Positions 45,001-54,941 of a DNA stretch of 64,000 nt are shown piece after piece. The notes beneath the pieces are model-generated. The model made no database searches, was not told the origin of the DNA, and was given only the letters and a program-made list of their open reading frames with translations. Within the stretch, counting starts at the first letter, position 1. The number at the start of each line of letters is the position of its first letter. Origin of the DNA: Chondrosia reniformis (taxonomy: Eukaryota; Porifera; Demospongiae; Chondrillida; Chondrillidae); NCBI GenBank assembly GCA_947172415.1, contig OX359189.1, positions 6,958,501 through 7,022,500 of the forward strand, in the 5' to 3' direction. Both the position numbers and the translations under genes were made by a program.

Positions 45001-47854
45001 TAACAAGTAAACAATATACTGATCATTATTTATGACTTAGTTAATATTGGTGTGGAGTTCTAATTACATCTCTCCTACTTAGAATTGATTATCAATTAGT
45101 TCAGTTACATCTTAGTGCTTCATTCCCAGTGCCTTTGCAAACTAACTTAACTTGCTTCAAAGTTAGTATATCATCTGATAATGACCATATTGTTCCCAGG
45201 TTGTTGTTTTATTTGTTTTTATTTGTATGTGTATACAGTTTATATAAACTGGAAGGTATATGCACATTCTCCACTTAGGGGGACTGTATATACTGCTAGA
45301 AAAGGAACACAAAACTAATTCTTTCTATATAATCGTGGAAATTATAACAATTTTGTATGGTCAATCTAAGAGACATGATTAAGAAGATGAATTAATTTTA
45401 ATATTAACATTATTAGTCCACTTTGCGTGTGTATGAATAAAAGAGCTGGAAAATTGAGCTTCAACTTAAATTTTCTACTTTTTATGGTGTCCAAATGCAA
45501 GTATCGTTTCTCTTAATTATTGGATTGACATCTGTTCAAGTAACGTTAACTTATATAATACCTGTCAACCTTTTAATTCTCAAGTGAAAATAGTATATAA
45601 GGTAATTGCCAGAAACAGTAAATTGACCACTAACTAGCAACCAGCTAGAACAAGTTATTAAGTCACTTCCTAGCAACCAGCACTTCCTAGCAATCAGCAC
45701 TTCCTAGCAACCAGCTAGAACAAGTTATTAAGTCACTTCCTAGCAACCAGCACTTCCTAGCAACCAGCTAGAACAAGTTATTAAATGTCACTTCCTATAT
45801 AGCAACCAGCAATATATGGTTACACACAATTATGCATGGAATATAGAGTGTCACTGCCTGCCTTAAACAGGTCAGATGGGACATACATCTCTTAGACAAT
45901 GATCCTCTGCTTAAGTGGCTTAATGCAATGTATTGATTACTCTTTGTGAAACATACATAAGTATAAAGTAGTAGCTATATATAGGCATAACATTTAGGAA
46001 AATGATTGTTCATAAGATAAGTACGTACGTAGGTGTTAAATGCCCAATCTAGCGAGTTCCTTTTGTTCTTACTTTGAGTTTGATTGCCTGTAGTACCGGT
46101 ATGTGGCCTTATAACCAGATTTAGGGAGAGGTGGGGAGGGTTCTTGATGCATCCCATTCTCTCAGTATTAGTCATAGTCTTAATGGGGACTAATATTAAC
46201 CTTTCTGTTACACGCCTTTGCCTAACTTTGCCCCTCCCCCTTTTCTAGATAAGCCCTTGTAAACCTCAGAATGCCAATATTACAATGTGTTCAAAAGGAT
46301 TGTGTAAATATTGTCTGTGAATATTTGCAATGCTGCATTTTGTGGTGTACGGTAACCATGGAAACATAAATATAATTAGGCAATGAATAATATTATGGAT
46401 TCATTTAGAATGTGATATAATATTATTTATAAATTATGCGCTTAAAACTTTCTTTTGCTGTTTCAGTATGTTCAGGGTACCTACCTAATCTTTCCAATAA
46501 AATAAATTGAAAATGCATACTGTCTGATATTTACAAAACTCATAACAAGAAAATTAGAAATATGAGTGTTACTAGGTAGTGAACATGTGAAAGGGATATA
46601 TAGATATATCATATATTCACAGTATCACCTCATATATATGCATAATACAGTCTACAGTATTAAAACTGCTCTTTTGTGTAATGTAAGTGAATAGTGAATG
46701 TCTCTTTTCTGAAATGCAGATGGTTCTCCAGAATGTGCAGGGAAGATATGGATGCTCATTTGCGCAAACAGTATATCCCAAATAGTTGCTTTGCAGTTCG
46801 AAAAGGTGGCATTGATGGACACGTGCTTGCAGTCAAATCTGGTGGAAAGGTACACTATTACCAGATATTCAAAAAAGGCGAGCACAACTACTCTTTGAAC
46901 GAGGCAGGGGACAGCAGTTATGTGACAATCAGCGAGCTCATTCACACTCATTTGAGGAGAAAACTTGGTCTCCCCTGCCTACTGACCTTCCCGTACATAA
47001 GTGCTAGAAAAGAAATTCCTAGGGAAACTTTCACAATGGATCAGGAGCTTCACAAGGGTGAAGTGTATGACATCTGGCAAGGCCGATTTGCCAAAGATAA
47101 AGGAGTGGAGATCAGTGTGGCTGTAAAGAGTGTTCTGATGGAGGAACAGGAGTCAAAAGATGTTCTCAAATCCTTCTACAACAATGCGGTGGTGCTGTCT
47201 TATATCCAAAGGCTTGGTAGCCATAGTAATATTATCAATCTGTACGGCATTTGTTGGTGGAGCAAGCAAGCTCTTCTAGTTGAAGAACTTTGTGCAGAAG
47301 GAAACTTATCTGAGTACCTCCACAACAAAGGGTCTTCCCTCACTAACGAGCACTGCACTAGCATATGCCATCAAGTTGCTTCTGCACTTGCTTTCTTGGA
47401 AGAACACAAGATTGTCCATCGCGAGGTTGCAGCTGACAGCGTCCTTGTTACCCACACAGGGGAATGCAAATTGGCAAGCTTTCACAAAGCTACCACATTG
47501 GCCAAAGCCAGAGATGAAATTCAAAAGAGGCTGTTGTCAGTGGTTACCAAATTTTCAAGATGGATGGCACCGGAAGTGTTCTTATCGAGTGACCTTCCCT
47601 ACACTATCAAATCAGATGTGTGGTCCTTTGGTATGCTAATGGTACAGGTTTTCTCTCTGGGACAGGTACCTTATTACGGGGTGGCGGACAGTGATGTAAC
47701 AGTCTACATTCAGGATGGAAAGCTGCCCCAATTTCCTCCTTGTTGTACACATGACATTGGAAGGGTTATCAGAGACTGTCTGGAGTTCACCCCTCAAAAT
47801 AGGCCACCATTTTATCAATTAGAGAAAGAACTCAAATCATTAACTTGTATTTAA
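42053..47854 (+). CDS. TKL-like kinase + SH3-like + SH2 + tyrosine-kinase-like protein (copy 1)
   Basis: Three exons joining in frame: 42053-43243, 43360-43541, 46720-47854; about 835 residues. Residues about 15-295 form a TKL-like kinase domain with GLFG loop, Lys48 (CAAKML) and DFG (165-167), but LRG instead of HRD (145-147), so the catalytic Asp is missing. Exon 2 is an SH3-like module (VVRGDKVTVLSK ... CWQVQ ... YLEVVKP). Exon 3 opens with SH2 (WFSRM ... CFAVRKGG, the FLVR arginine; HYYQIF), ending GLPCLLTFPY. A tyrosine-kinase-like domain follows: VAVK Lys present, HRD changed to HRE, its Asn to Ser, DFG changed to SFH, while MAPEVF and DVWSFG remain. Both kinase domains therefore look catalytically impaired. 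The order is SH3-SH2-kinase as in Src/Csk relatives, with an additional kinase domain in front; two kinase-like domains recall JAK, but FERM is absent. Cytosolic. The second intron (about 3.2 kb) holds tandem repeats. Confidence 0.9.
45615..45810. repeat. Tandem repeat in intron 2 of dual-kinase copy 1
   Basis: Repeats built from CACTTCCTAGCAACCAGC and CTAGAACAAGTTATTAAGTC; about three larger units with shorter internal duplications. Non-coding. Confidence 0.85.
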
Positions 47855-47861
47855 CGGTCTG

Positions 47862-47867
47862 AATAAA
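47862..47867 (+). terminator. Poly(A) signal AATAAA
   Basis: AATAAA begins 8 bases after the stop codon of dual-kinase copy 1; a T-rich stretch follows. This implies a very short 3'UTR. Confidence 0.55.
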
Positions 47868-47974
47868 CATATTATTTTCACTTTTTGTGTTGTTTTTGAG
47901 TAAGAATGTGACTTGCAATTGTATATCAAATTGAATATTGATCTATAAATGGAATAATATTTCATTTATATATA

Positions 47975-48115
47975 TTATTATTATTATTATTATTATTATT
48001 AGAGTGCCCATGCATACAACAAATGTATAAAATGCAAACCAAAGCTGGTTAAGGGGCACAGGGCTATAACACAAGAATGTACTTCACAGGACAGATCAAG
48101 GAAATAAATATAATG
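47975..48115 (-). mobile_element. SINE-like element with (TAA)n tail, second copy
   Basis: The plus strand shows (ATT)n then AGAGTGCCCATGC ... AAAGCTGGTTAAGGGGCACA. On the minus strand this is the same 3' end and TAA tail as the element at 21740-21978. The 5' GC-rich body seen there is missing or diverged here, so the copy is 5'-truncated, as retroposed copies often are. Confidence 0.6.
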
Positions 48116-48717
48116 ATCACTGCATTGACTGATCATGAATTCACATTTTATCTTAAAAACTTTGCAATTACCTCCTGGCCTTTTTATACAGTATAAAATA
48201 CATTAAATATATACTTCAGAATCTGGTTTAAAATTGGAAATGAATTTTATTGATTGAATTAAGTTTCAATTTAGGTATAGAATTTAAAGTTTTGATGATG
48301 TCAAACGATTTCTGATCAATAATATATATAATATGTTCATGCTATGTAAACAGTTATAGCTAGTCTTATTGCGTGGGACACATATCCCATTTTTATACTG
48401 TTATCAACGTAGAACAACTGTCAGTCTTTAATTACATTTGTAATGTCTACAATTATGTTTCAAGTGTAGGCGTTTCCCAAATCCCAAATCGATGACCTTG
48501 CTGGCCGAGAGCGCTTATTTTGGGCAATTAGCTATAATACATTGCACGTGTCCACGTAACGTATATTCGGACTGGCCTAGGAAGGAATTCTTTAAACAAA
48601 TGGCTACTCATGGCTCCTCAAAGGCTTCCAGTAGCAGATAAAAGACGAAAACAATAAGTCATATTTAAGGTTACATCATCCTCCACGCCCTGATTGTAAT
48701 CTATACAAGTTTGAGAT
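48116..48717. other. Intergenic between the two dual-kinase genes
   Basis: Should contain the promoter of copy 2. No canonical TATA box; GCAGATAAAAG lies near 48633. CCACGCCC occurs near 48685, as CACGCCC does before copy 1. No exon seen. Confidence 0.4.
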
Positions 48718-51700
48718 ATGGCAGTATTTCAGGCAAGACCATTTTCGCAACACGATCTTGTCCAGCTTAAGAGAATGACAATCATGGACGTAGTTCTAAG
48801 TAATCGTCCGGTAGATGTAGGTCTATTCGGTACTATCGTAGAAGCCGAATGGCATGGAACACACTGCGCTGCAAAGATGCTTTCGGAAGAAGATGCAAAG
48901 AAGTCGTATCTCTCAGAGAGTTTTATCAACGAGCTGACTTTGTGGAACGAACTGAAGCACCCCAACATTCTGCAGTTCTTTGGAATTTTCTTTCCCAAGA
49001 CGCTATCTCATCCTGTGATCGTTACCGAGCTTCAGCATCACAACCTGGCTAAGGTCATCAAAGAAAGGGGTGCTGCCATTCCCATCCAAATCAAGGCTTC
49101 CATCCTGGTTGATGTTGCTCTGGCATTGCGGTACCTGCACTCCTTGCCCAAGCCCATCATACTGAGAGATCTTAGCGCGAGCTGCGTCTATCTCACAAAG
49201 GAATTTACAGCAAAATTGGGGGATTTTGGAAATGCGATTCAGCTGAATCACTCCGTTACCACGCGTCCTGGCTCAATGGGAAATCTACCCAAATCACTAC
49301 CAGAAAATCCCTGGCCGGAGCGGTATTCATCCGTCTATTCAGACGCTTTTTGCTATGGTGATTTGATATTGCACGTTCTTTTGAATGATTTTCCGATGCC
49401 AGATTCTAAGCTGTCCTCTACAGGACGAGACAAGTTTGAAATCAAAACAGAATACCAGCGTCGCAGAAGATACTTACAAAGTTTGCAGAATCAGGAAAAG
49501 CAATACCTTCCTGTGATAGAGCGTTGCCTAGACAACCATCCTGACAACAGACCCAAGTTCAAAGACCTAACGGCCAGTCTTGGAATTATAAAGGCACAGA
49601 TAGAGTCTGTACAACTACCAAATGAGACCAAGATTTCCAAGCGACCACCCACTATAACTCCAAGGACTGGTACGCACTCGAGTTCAAGGATGCTACAATC
49701 AACAAATTCAAACCCGCCAGTTGCAAAAGAAAGACCCTCTAAACAGCAGAGTGATATCAATGACAGAAGCTATGAGATAATGTTTGGTGCAGAGCGATCC
49801 GACAAGTTGACAGCTTCAGAAGAAAATGGATATGTAACAGCGCCCAAGCTAAATGCAGTTAGTCTATCTGCATACCAAAGCTCTCACTAGGTTTAGTTCC
49901 CTATAGGCCCCTTTTACTCTAAAGTAGATGTAGCATGTTGAAAATTGTGTGTTAAGTTATTTATACACATAAAGTTTATGCCAAACTAACCTTCAGTCGT
50001 CTCTTGAGAACATATAAATTACCTTATTAGTGTAATGTACGTATCTTGGGTATATATAAACATCAATATACAATGGCAGTGACATACAGTTATAGGGATC
50101 CTCAAACTGGTTTATATGTAAGAGTGGTTGGTTTCTGAATTAGAACATGAAGCAACCATAACAACGTACATGAGGATTATCAGTGACACTTAGACCTCAA
50201 TAGTGTGAATTCTAATCTAAACAGGGTCAACTATGGCTATGTCTGGACCGCCCAATAATTTGTTTTTGGCACCAAATCTGAATATAATTTATATAAAAAT
50301 ACATACCAGTAAAGTATACATTCATTCATTTTCAACTTCCTACATTCACAAACCTTAAATGTTCAAAATACACAAATGCATGTGTACGTATACAAAAGTG
50401 CACTTGAAATTAGCACAAGTAGTATCTGTTGGTATACTGGCTGGGAGGCCATACAGTGTGAATCAAAACTAAGAGAGTATTATTGAAAGGCTTCTAAAAG
50501 CTTTCAGTCATACTACACACACTTACAATTATATCTCCTCTATTGTTTAGAAACTGCCCTCCTTCATTAAAACAGCAATCCTATTGAAAGACTATAACAG
50601 CCTTGTTCGAGGAGACAAAGTGACTGTCCTCGATAAGTCATCTGACAAGTGTCGTGTGCAAGCTTTCCGTGATGGGCAAGTTGAGATAGTACCTCAGGAC
50701 ATTCTTCAAATGTTGAAGCCGATTGAAGATGAACCGTAAGCATTAAGATTCCTTCAGTGTTATAATCTTTCATGGCAGCATTAAGATTCCTATTAGTAGA
50801 ACTAGCAACTTTCATAATAAGCAGGGAGTATAAGATTGACAAGACGTACTTTGGCCTCATACACATAAGGTCTTTCAAGAACATTTTACGTTTAGAGAAT
50901 GTAATTATGGTGTATGGAATCCTTGACTGACTTATACTATGTTTTTTTGTTCCATTGTACACAGGTGGTTTTCCAAGATGCAAAAGAATGCTCTAGATGA
51001 ACATTTAAGGAAAGAGTACATCCCCAACGAAACCTTTGCGGTCCGTGAAGGAGGGAATAACGGCTATGTCCTCGTACTGAAGCACCAGAACACACTTATA
51101 TACTACCAAATCTTTAAGAAGAACAGTCGATACCACATCAGTCAAACAGGCCAACCAAACTTCCTGACAGTAAAAGAGCTGGTTGGAGCTTACTCAAAGA
51201 GAAAACTGGGACTTCCCTGTTTGCTGACATTCCCCTACATCAGTGCTAGGAGGGAAATCCCCCAGGTATCTGTGCTTCGGGAGAAGGACATGTACGAAGG
51301 TAAACACTTTAACATTTGGGAGGGAAGGTTTGCAAAGGAGAAAGACCTCACTGTGACTGTAGCAGTGAAGTGCATATCTCGGGACTACAAGAGAGCAAGA
51401 GACAACAAGAATGCCTTGTATAATGAGGGTTGTGTTCTATCCTACCTTCAGAGATTGGGAGGGCACATCCATATCCTATCAATGCACGGGATTTGGTGGT
51501 GGAGCGAACACTGTTTTCTGATACAGGAGTTCTGCAGGGAAGGGAATCTGCTTCAGTACATAGGAGCCCACAAAGCAGATATAACTAGTTCCCACTGCGT
51601 CAATTATTGTACTCAAATAGCCTCAGCAATGGCCTTTCTAGAGAAACACCAAATTGTTCACAGGAACCTCAGAGGGAGCAATGTCCTGGTGGACCATTCT

Positions 51701-52087
51701 GGCCAGTGCAAACTTAGTGGCTTTCATTGTGCCACCACGCAAGCAAAAGCTGAGGATAGCTATGAAGGCAAACTGTACTCTGTATTGGCTGCACCGAGAT
51801 GGACAGCCCCTGAGGTCTTCAAACCGCAACCAATATACACCATCAAGTCAGATGTGTGGTCCTTTGGCTTGTTAACAGTACAGATCTACTCTCTCGGGGA
51901 GGAACCTTTTGCGAGCATATCAGATGCTAATGTACAGCAGCATATACAGGAGGGCCATCTACCAGACATACCCATAACCTGCCAATGCTGCACATCTACC
52001 ATCATAGGCTATTGCCTGAACATCAGACCGGAGAAAAGACCGTCATTTTTTGCTCTTGAGGAACAATTTCGGAAAATATTTTACTGA
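48718..52087 (+). CDS. TKL-like kinase + SH3-like + SH2 + tyrosine-kinase-like protein (copy 2)
   Basis: Three exons in frame: 48718-49857, 50551-50735, 50965-52087; 815 residues. Intron phases (0, then 2) match copy 1, and the first donor is GTTAGT in both, so this is a tandem duplicate. The TKL-like domain keeps GLFG, Lys53, LRD (149-151, catalytic Asp present) and DFG (169-171), but the catalytic-loop Asn is Cys156. It is the best candidate for an active kinase in the cluster. The SH3-like exon reads LVRGDKVTVLDK ... KCRVQAF. SH2 has WFSKM and TFAVREGG (binding Arg kept), with IYYQIF where copy 1 has HYYQIF. The C-terminal domain has VAVK, HRN instead of HRD and GFH instead of DFG, with TAPEVF and DVWSFG retained: a pseudokinase. 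Intron 1 contains an R1 fragment. Confidence 0.9.
49884..49945 (+). repeat. R1 fragment in intron 1 of dual-kinase copy 2
   Basis: CTAGGTTTAGTTCCCTATAG followed by GCCCCTTTTACTCTAAAGTA and GATGTAGCATG: the 3' part of R1, same subfamily as 22108-22245. It lies just beyond the exon 1 donor and is readable in frame from it, so an intron-retained transcript would translate into it only briefly. Confidence 0.65.
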
Positions 52088-53576
52088 AAAAGTACCCACT
52101 TCCACCTCCTTTTTCTTTTTGTGTTGTATCATATAACATTTTTGACTGATTCTCACATTTATTCATTGATTTAAGTTGCTGTGCAATTAATCCCCCCACC
52201 CCCCATACCTGAGTGTGCTTATCCCACTATTTTGAACACTGGTATACTTATATTTCAAAACTCCATAAATGTTCCTATTGAAAATGAAACTGAATTATCT
52301 ATGGAGTAGATATGCCTAAGAAGAGATATTTATGTTAAAACAAATTTCTGATAACTGAAATGCTCTAAGTACTTGTTGGTATGGAGTTATGTAATGAAAT
52401 TAGTAACCTAACAACAGTAGTACCACCTCACTTGATATTCGATCTGTTTGATGAGGTGAACTTAAAAGGCACATAGGCAGTGAGATATATTTATGGAAAG
52501 ACACATCTTCCTACTAATGCATACAAGATTATGGAGACCTTATGTTCAAAGGGAATCAAGGAACTTCCAGAGTCACTGATGAAGGGTGGAATTCCCAGAA
52601 ACACCTGTCTGGCCCAGTGAGCAGGAGGAGAAGACTCTTGTATCCTCATCCAAAGCTCTCGCTACATTTATTTGTTCCTCTATAAGCCTGTTACTAGAAT
52701 AGACACAACATGTAGAAAGATGCCATTTTAGGTATTTCATGTATATCGCAATTAAGATACTTAACTATCATATGTGCACAGTACACTTCACTGCATAAAT
52801 AAAACCCCATCATTTACACAAAAATCACCATATTTAAAGGACATACATTAACAAAATGTAGTTATTGTAAGTATACCACAAGTAGTGAATATAAATTCAA
52901 TATATGGTAATGGTTGCCCACTTTATCCTCAAATAACTGAGAGGAGTAACAATACATCCTTTGGACTGAAGCGTTAGGAATGAACAACTTTCCTTAACCA
53001 GAAGACACAGCCCAACATCACCAACCTACCTACCTATCTCACAAGCCAGTTTAATAACCTTTATCACAAAGGGTCACTTTAAAGATTTTCTTATCACAAA
53101 GGGTCACTTTAAAGACTTTCATCTCTCAAGGGTCAGATTACAGACAAATGTTTTGTCTGAGGGTTCACTTTAGCTACACCATAGATTATATAGACTGCAT
53201 AGTCTATATAATCTACCCCTATTTATTTGTTACAAAGGTCAACACATATGTAACAGGAAAGATATTTAGACAATTTTGCTCTATATGTACATAAAATGCA
53301 CTATACATACTTGTTCCATACTGAAGAGCAACAGGCTAAAGTAAAGGCCTCAAGGCACCTTATAAAACTACTGCTTTCAATTCTAAAAACCTCTGCTTAC
53401 TCTGTAAACTTAGGATCACCATAGAAATAAATATCTAACTTTATCAGTCCCAGAAATAGTTTCAATTGCAATGTTACAGTGTATGCACATACAGCATTAT
53501 ATTACGTACATACATATAAAGTACAGTGAATTTGGGGACAATGCCCAAACACTAAAATTGTACAGTTTTAAAGAAT
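52088..53576. other. Intergenic between the kinase cluster and ATP5PF
   Basis: Contains an R1 copy (separate entry), a two-copy duplication of TTATCACAAAGGGTCACTTT around 53060-53110, and a short inverted repeat around TATAGACTGCATAGTCTATA (near 53190). No exon seen. Confidence 0.5.
52560..52745 (+). repeat. R1 dispersed repeat
   Basis: Has CACTGATGAAGGGTGGAATT, CCCAGAAACACCTGTCTG, AGACTCTTGTATCCTCATCC, AAAGCTCTCGC and ATAGACACAACATGTAG. A moderately diverged copy with a deletion in the GAAGAAGATGAAAG stretch. Confidence 0.8.
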
Positions 53577-53775
53577 TGGCTGGGGTAGGCGTGTACTGTT
53601 GAGGTAGGCGTGTACTGTTGAGGTAGGCGTGTACTGTTGAGGTAGGCGTGTACTGTTGAGGTAGGCGTGTACTGTTGAGGTAGGTGTGTACTGTTGAGGT
53701 AGGCGTGTACTGTTGAGGTAGGCGTGTACTGTTGAGGTAGGCGTGTACTGTTGAGGTAGGCGTGTACTGTTGAGG
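53577..53775. repeat. 19-bp minisatellite, about 10 copies
   Basis: Near-perfect head-to-tail units of GAGGTAGGCGTGTACTGTT (one with GTGTG in place of GCGTG). It lies about 140 bp beyond the stop codon of the minus-strand ATP5PF gene, so may be within or close to its 3'UTR. The minus-strand ORF crossing it is a repeat artefact. Confidence 0.95.
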
Positions 53776-53913
53776 AGGAAGAACTAATGGGGGAGCATTG
53801 CATAGTAAAGCTTAATAAACACGCCAATTCACAACTTACATTCAGTAGACATAGCAGGTACAACTTAAATACAGATAGTTATGAGGTCAGGAATACTACA
53901 TCTAATGCAAGTT

Positions 53914-54228
53914 TTAGTCCTTAAAGTTAAATTCTGGAAACTTCTCTAAATCTCCACCGCCATACTGCTTCTTGACTCGCTCTAGTTCATTAGCGTGTCT
54001 GACTTTGAATTCAGGAGTCAAGTCGGGTAGCTGTCCGCCCTTTGACTTGACCTGGTATTCACTCAGCTTGTCCAAAAAGATTTGCTTCACTGGGTCGTCC
54101 ATTTTCTTTTGTCCAGCAAGCAAAGCGCTCGTTGTAAGTGTTCTTAAGGAGTTAACTGGGAGGTTGAGTCGTAGACAAGCGGTTCTCCATGATGCAACCT
54201 TAGATACCTGAAGCAGAGCTGACGCCAT
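53914..54228 (-). CDS. ATP5PF: Mitochondrial ATP synthase coupling factor 6 (subunit F6)
   Basis: A complete 104-residue protein, close to the usual 105-110. Residues 1-37 form a basic, Ser/Leu-rich mitochondrial presequence (MASALLQVSKVASWR, TLTTSALLAGQ). The mature part has the family hallmarks: DPVKQIFLDKLSEY, then KGGQLPDLTPEF, a helix ELERVKKQYGG and the C-terminal FPEFNFKD (the family's FPxFxFEDP-type end, here ending at D). F6 is part of the peripheral stalk linking F1 to Fo in the inner membrane. The coding region has no intron. It is head to head with COPA, so the two may share a promoter. Confidence 0.95.
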   Translation of the reverse strand: MASALLQVSKVASWRTACLRLNLPVNSLRTLTTSALLAGQKKMDDPVKQIFLDKLSEYQVKSKGGQLPDLTPEFKVRHANELERVKKQYGGGDLEKFPEFNFKD

Positions 54229-54941
54229 TTTTGCAGTTCACGGATTAGATACATAAACAATTTATACAGAAATATAGGAATTATTTCATATACTTTTTGA
54301 TAACGGATAGCGTAAAATTCCGTATACTGGTGAAACACACGTTGGTATGATCCTTTGTGTCCATGAATGAATGAAAGGACGACATGCTAACCAAATTTGA
54401 AACGCAGTCCCACAGAGTAAAGGGTAAGCAGAGGTGTATAGGCTTTCTGTTTGCGTGTGAACAGATGGAGCCATTAGTGTTAATCAGTTAATATACGCAT
54501 TGTTTGGCAAGGTCTGGGAGAAGCTCCCTTTATAATATTTAAAATTTTATTGTACCTTTAAATAATTGTTTAGCGATTAAAACTTGCAATGCGATCTGTT
54601 CTTAAAACAATTATAAAGCCAGCGTATGTGTATTCTAAATAATGCCCACTACTTCCAGAATCCATTGAAGACAGTTACCTTATGAACCATTGTTTAATCA
54701 TATATGGATATTATACGTGAAGAAACCAGTTAAATCTCTCTTGTAGAAATGGCTTAATTGAAGACCTTGTAGTATTCAGGGTTGTTTTAGAGGTGTACTT
54801 ATTAGTTCATGATTTTTATATTTTGGTTTACCAAAAAGTTACCATTATTATAGTTTTTCAACATTTCCAGGTGTAAAGTTTAATTCTTAAAATTGTAAAA
54901 ATACAAAACAATATTCATCTCCTCCTGATGCCTTCCTGTAG
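54229..54941. promoter_or_regulatory. Divergent ATP5PF/COPA intergenic region
   Basis: About 700 bp separate the ATP5PF start from the first COPA exon I can recognise. It should hold both promoters and the missing 5' COPA exon encoding the initiating Met (family N-terminus before the first WD repeat). I searched by eye and found no convincing start exon. No TATA box is clear, as expected for housekeeping genes. Confidence 0.45.

Noticed and set aside
53552..53863. 103-codon minus-strand ORF with STVHAYLNSTRLPQQYTP repeats
   Set aside because: Translation of the 19-bp minisatellite.
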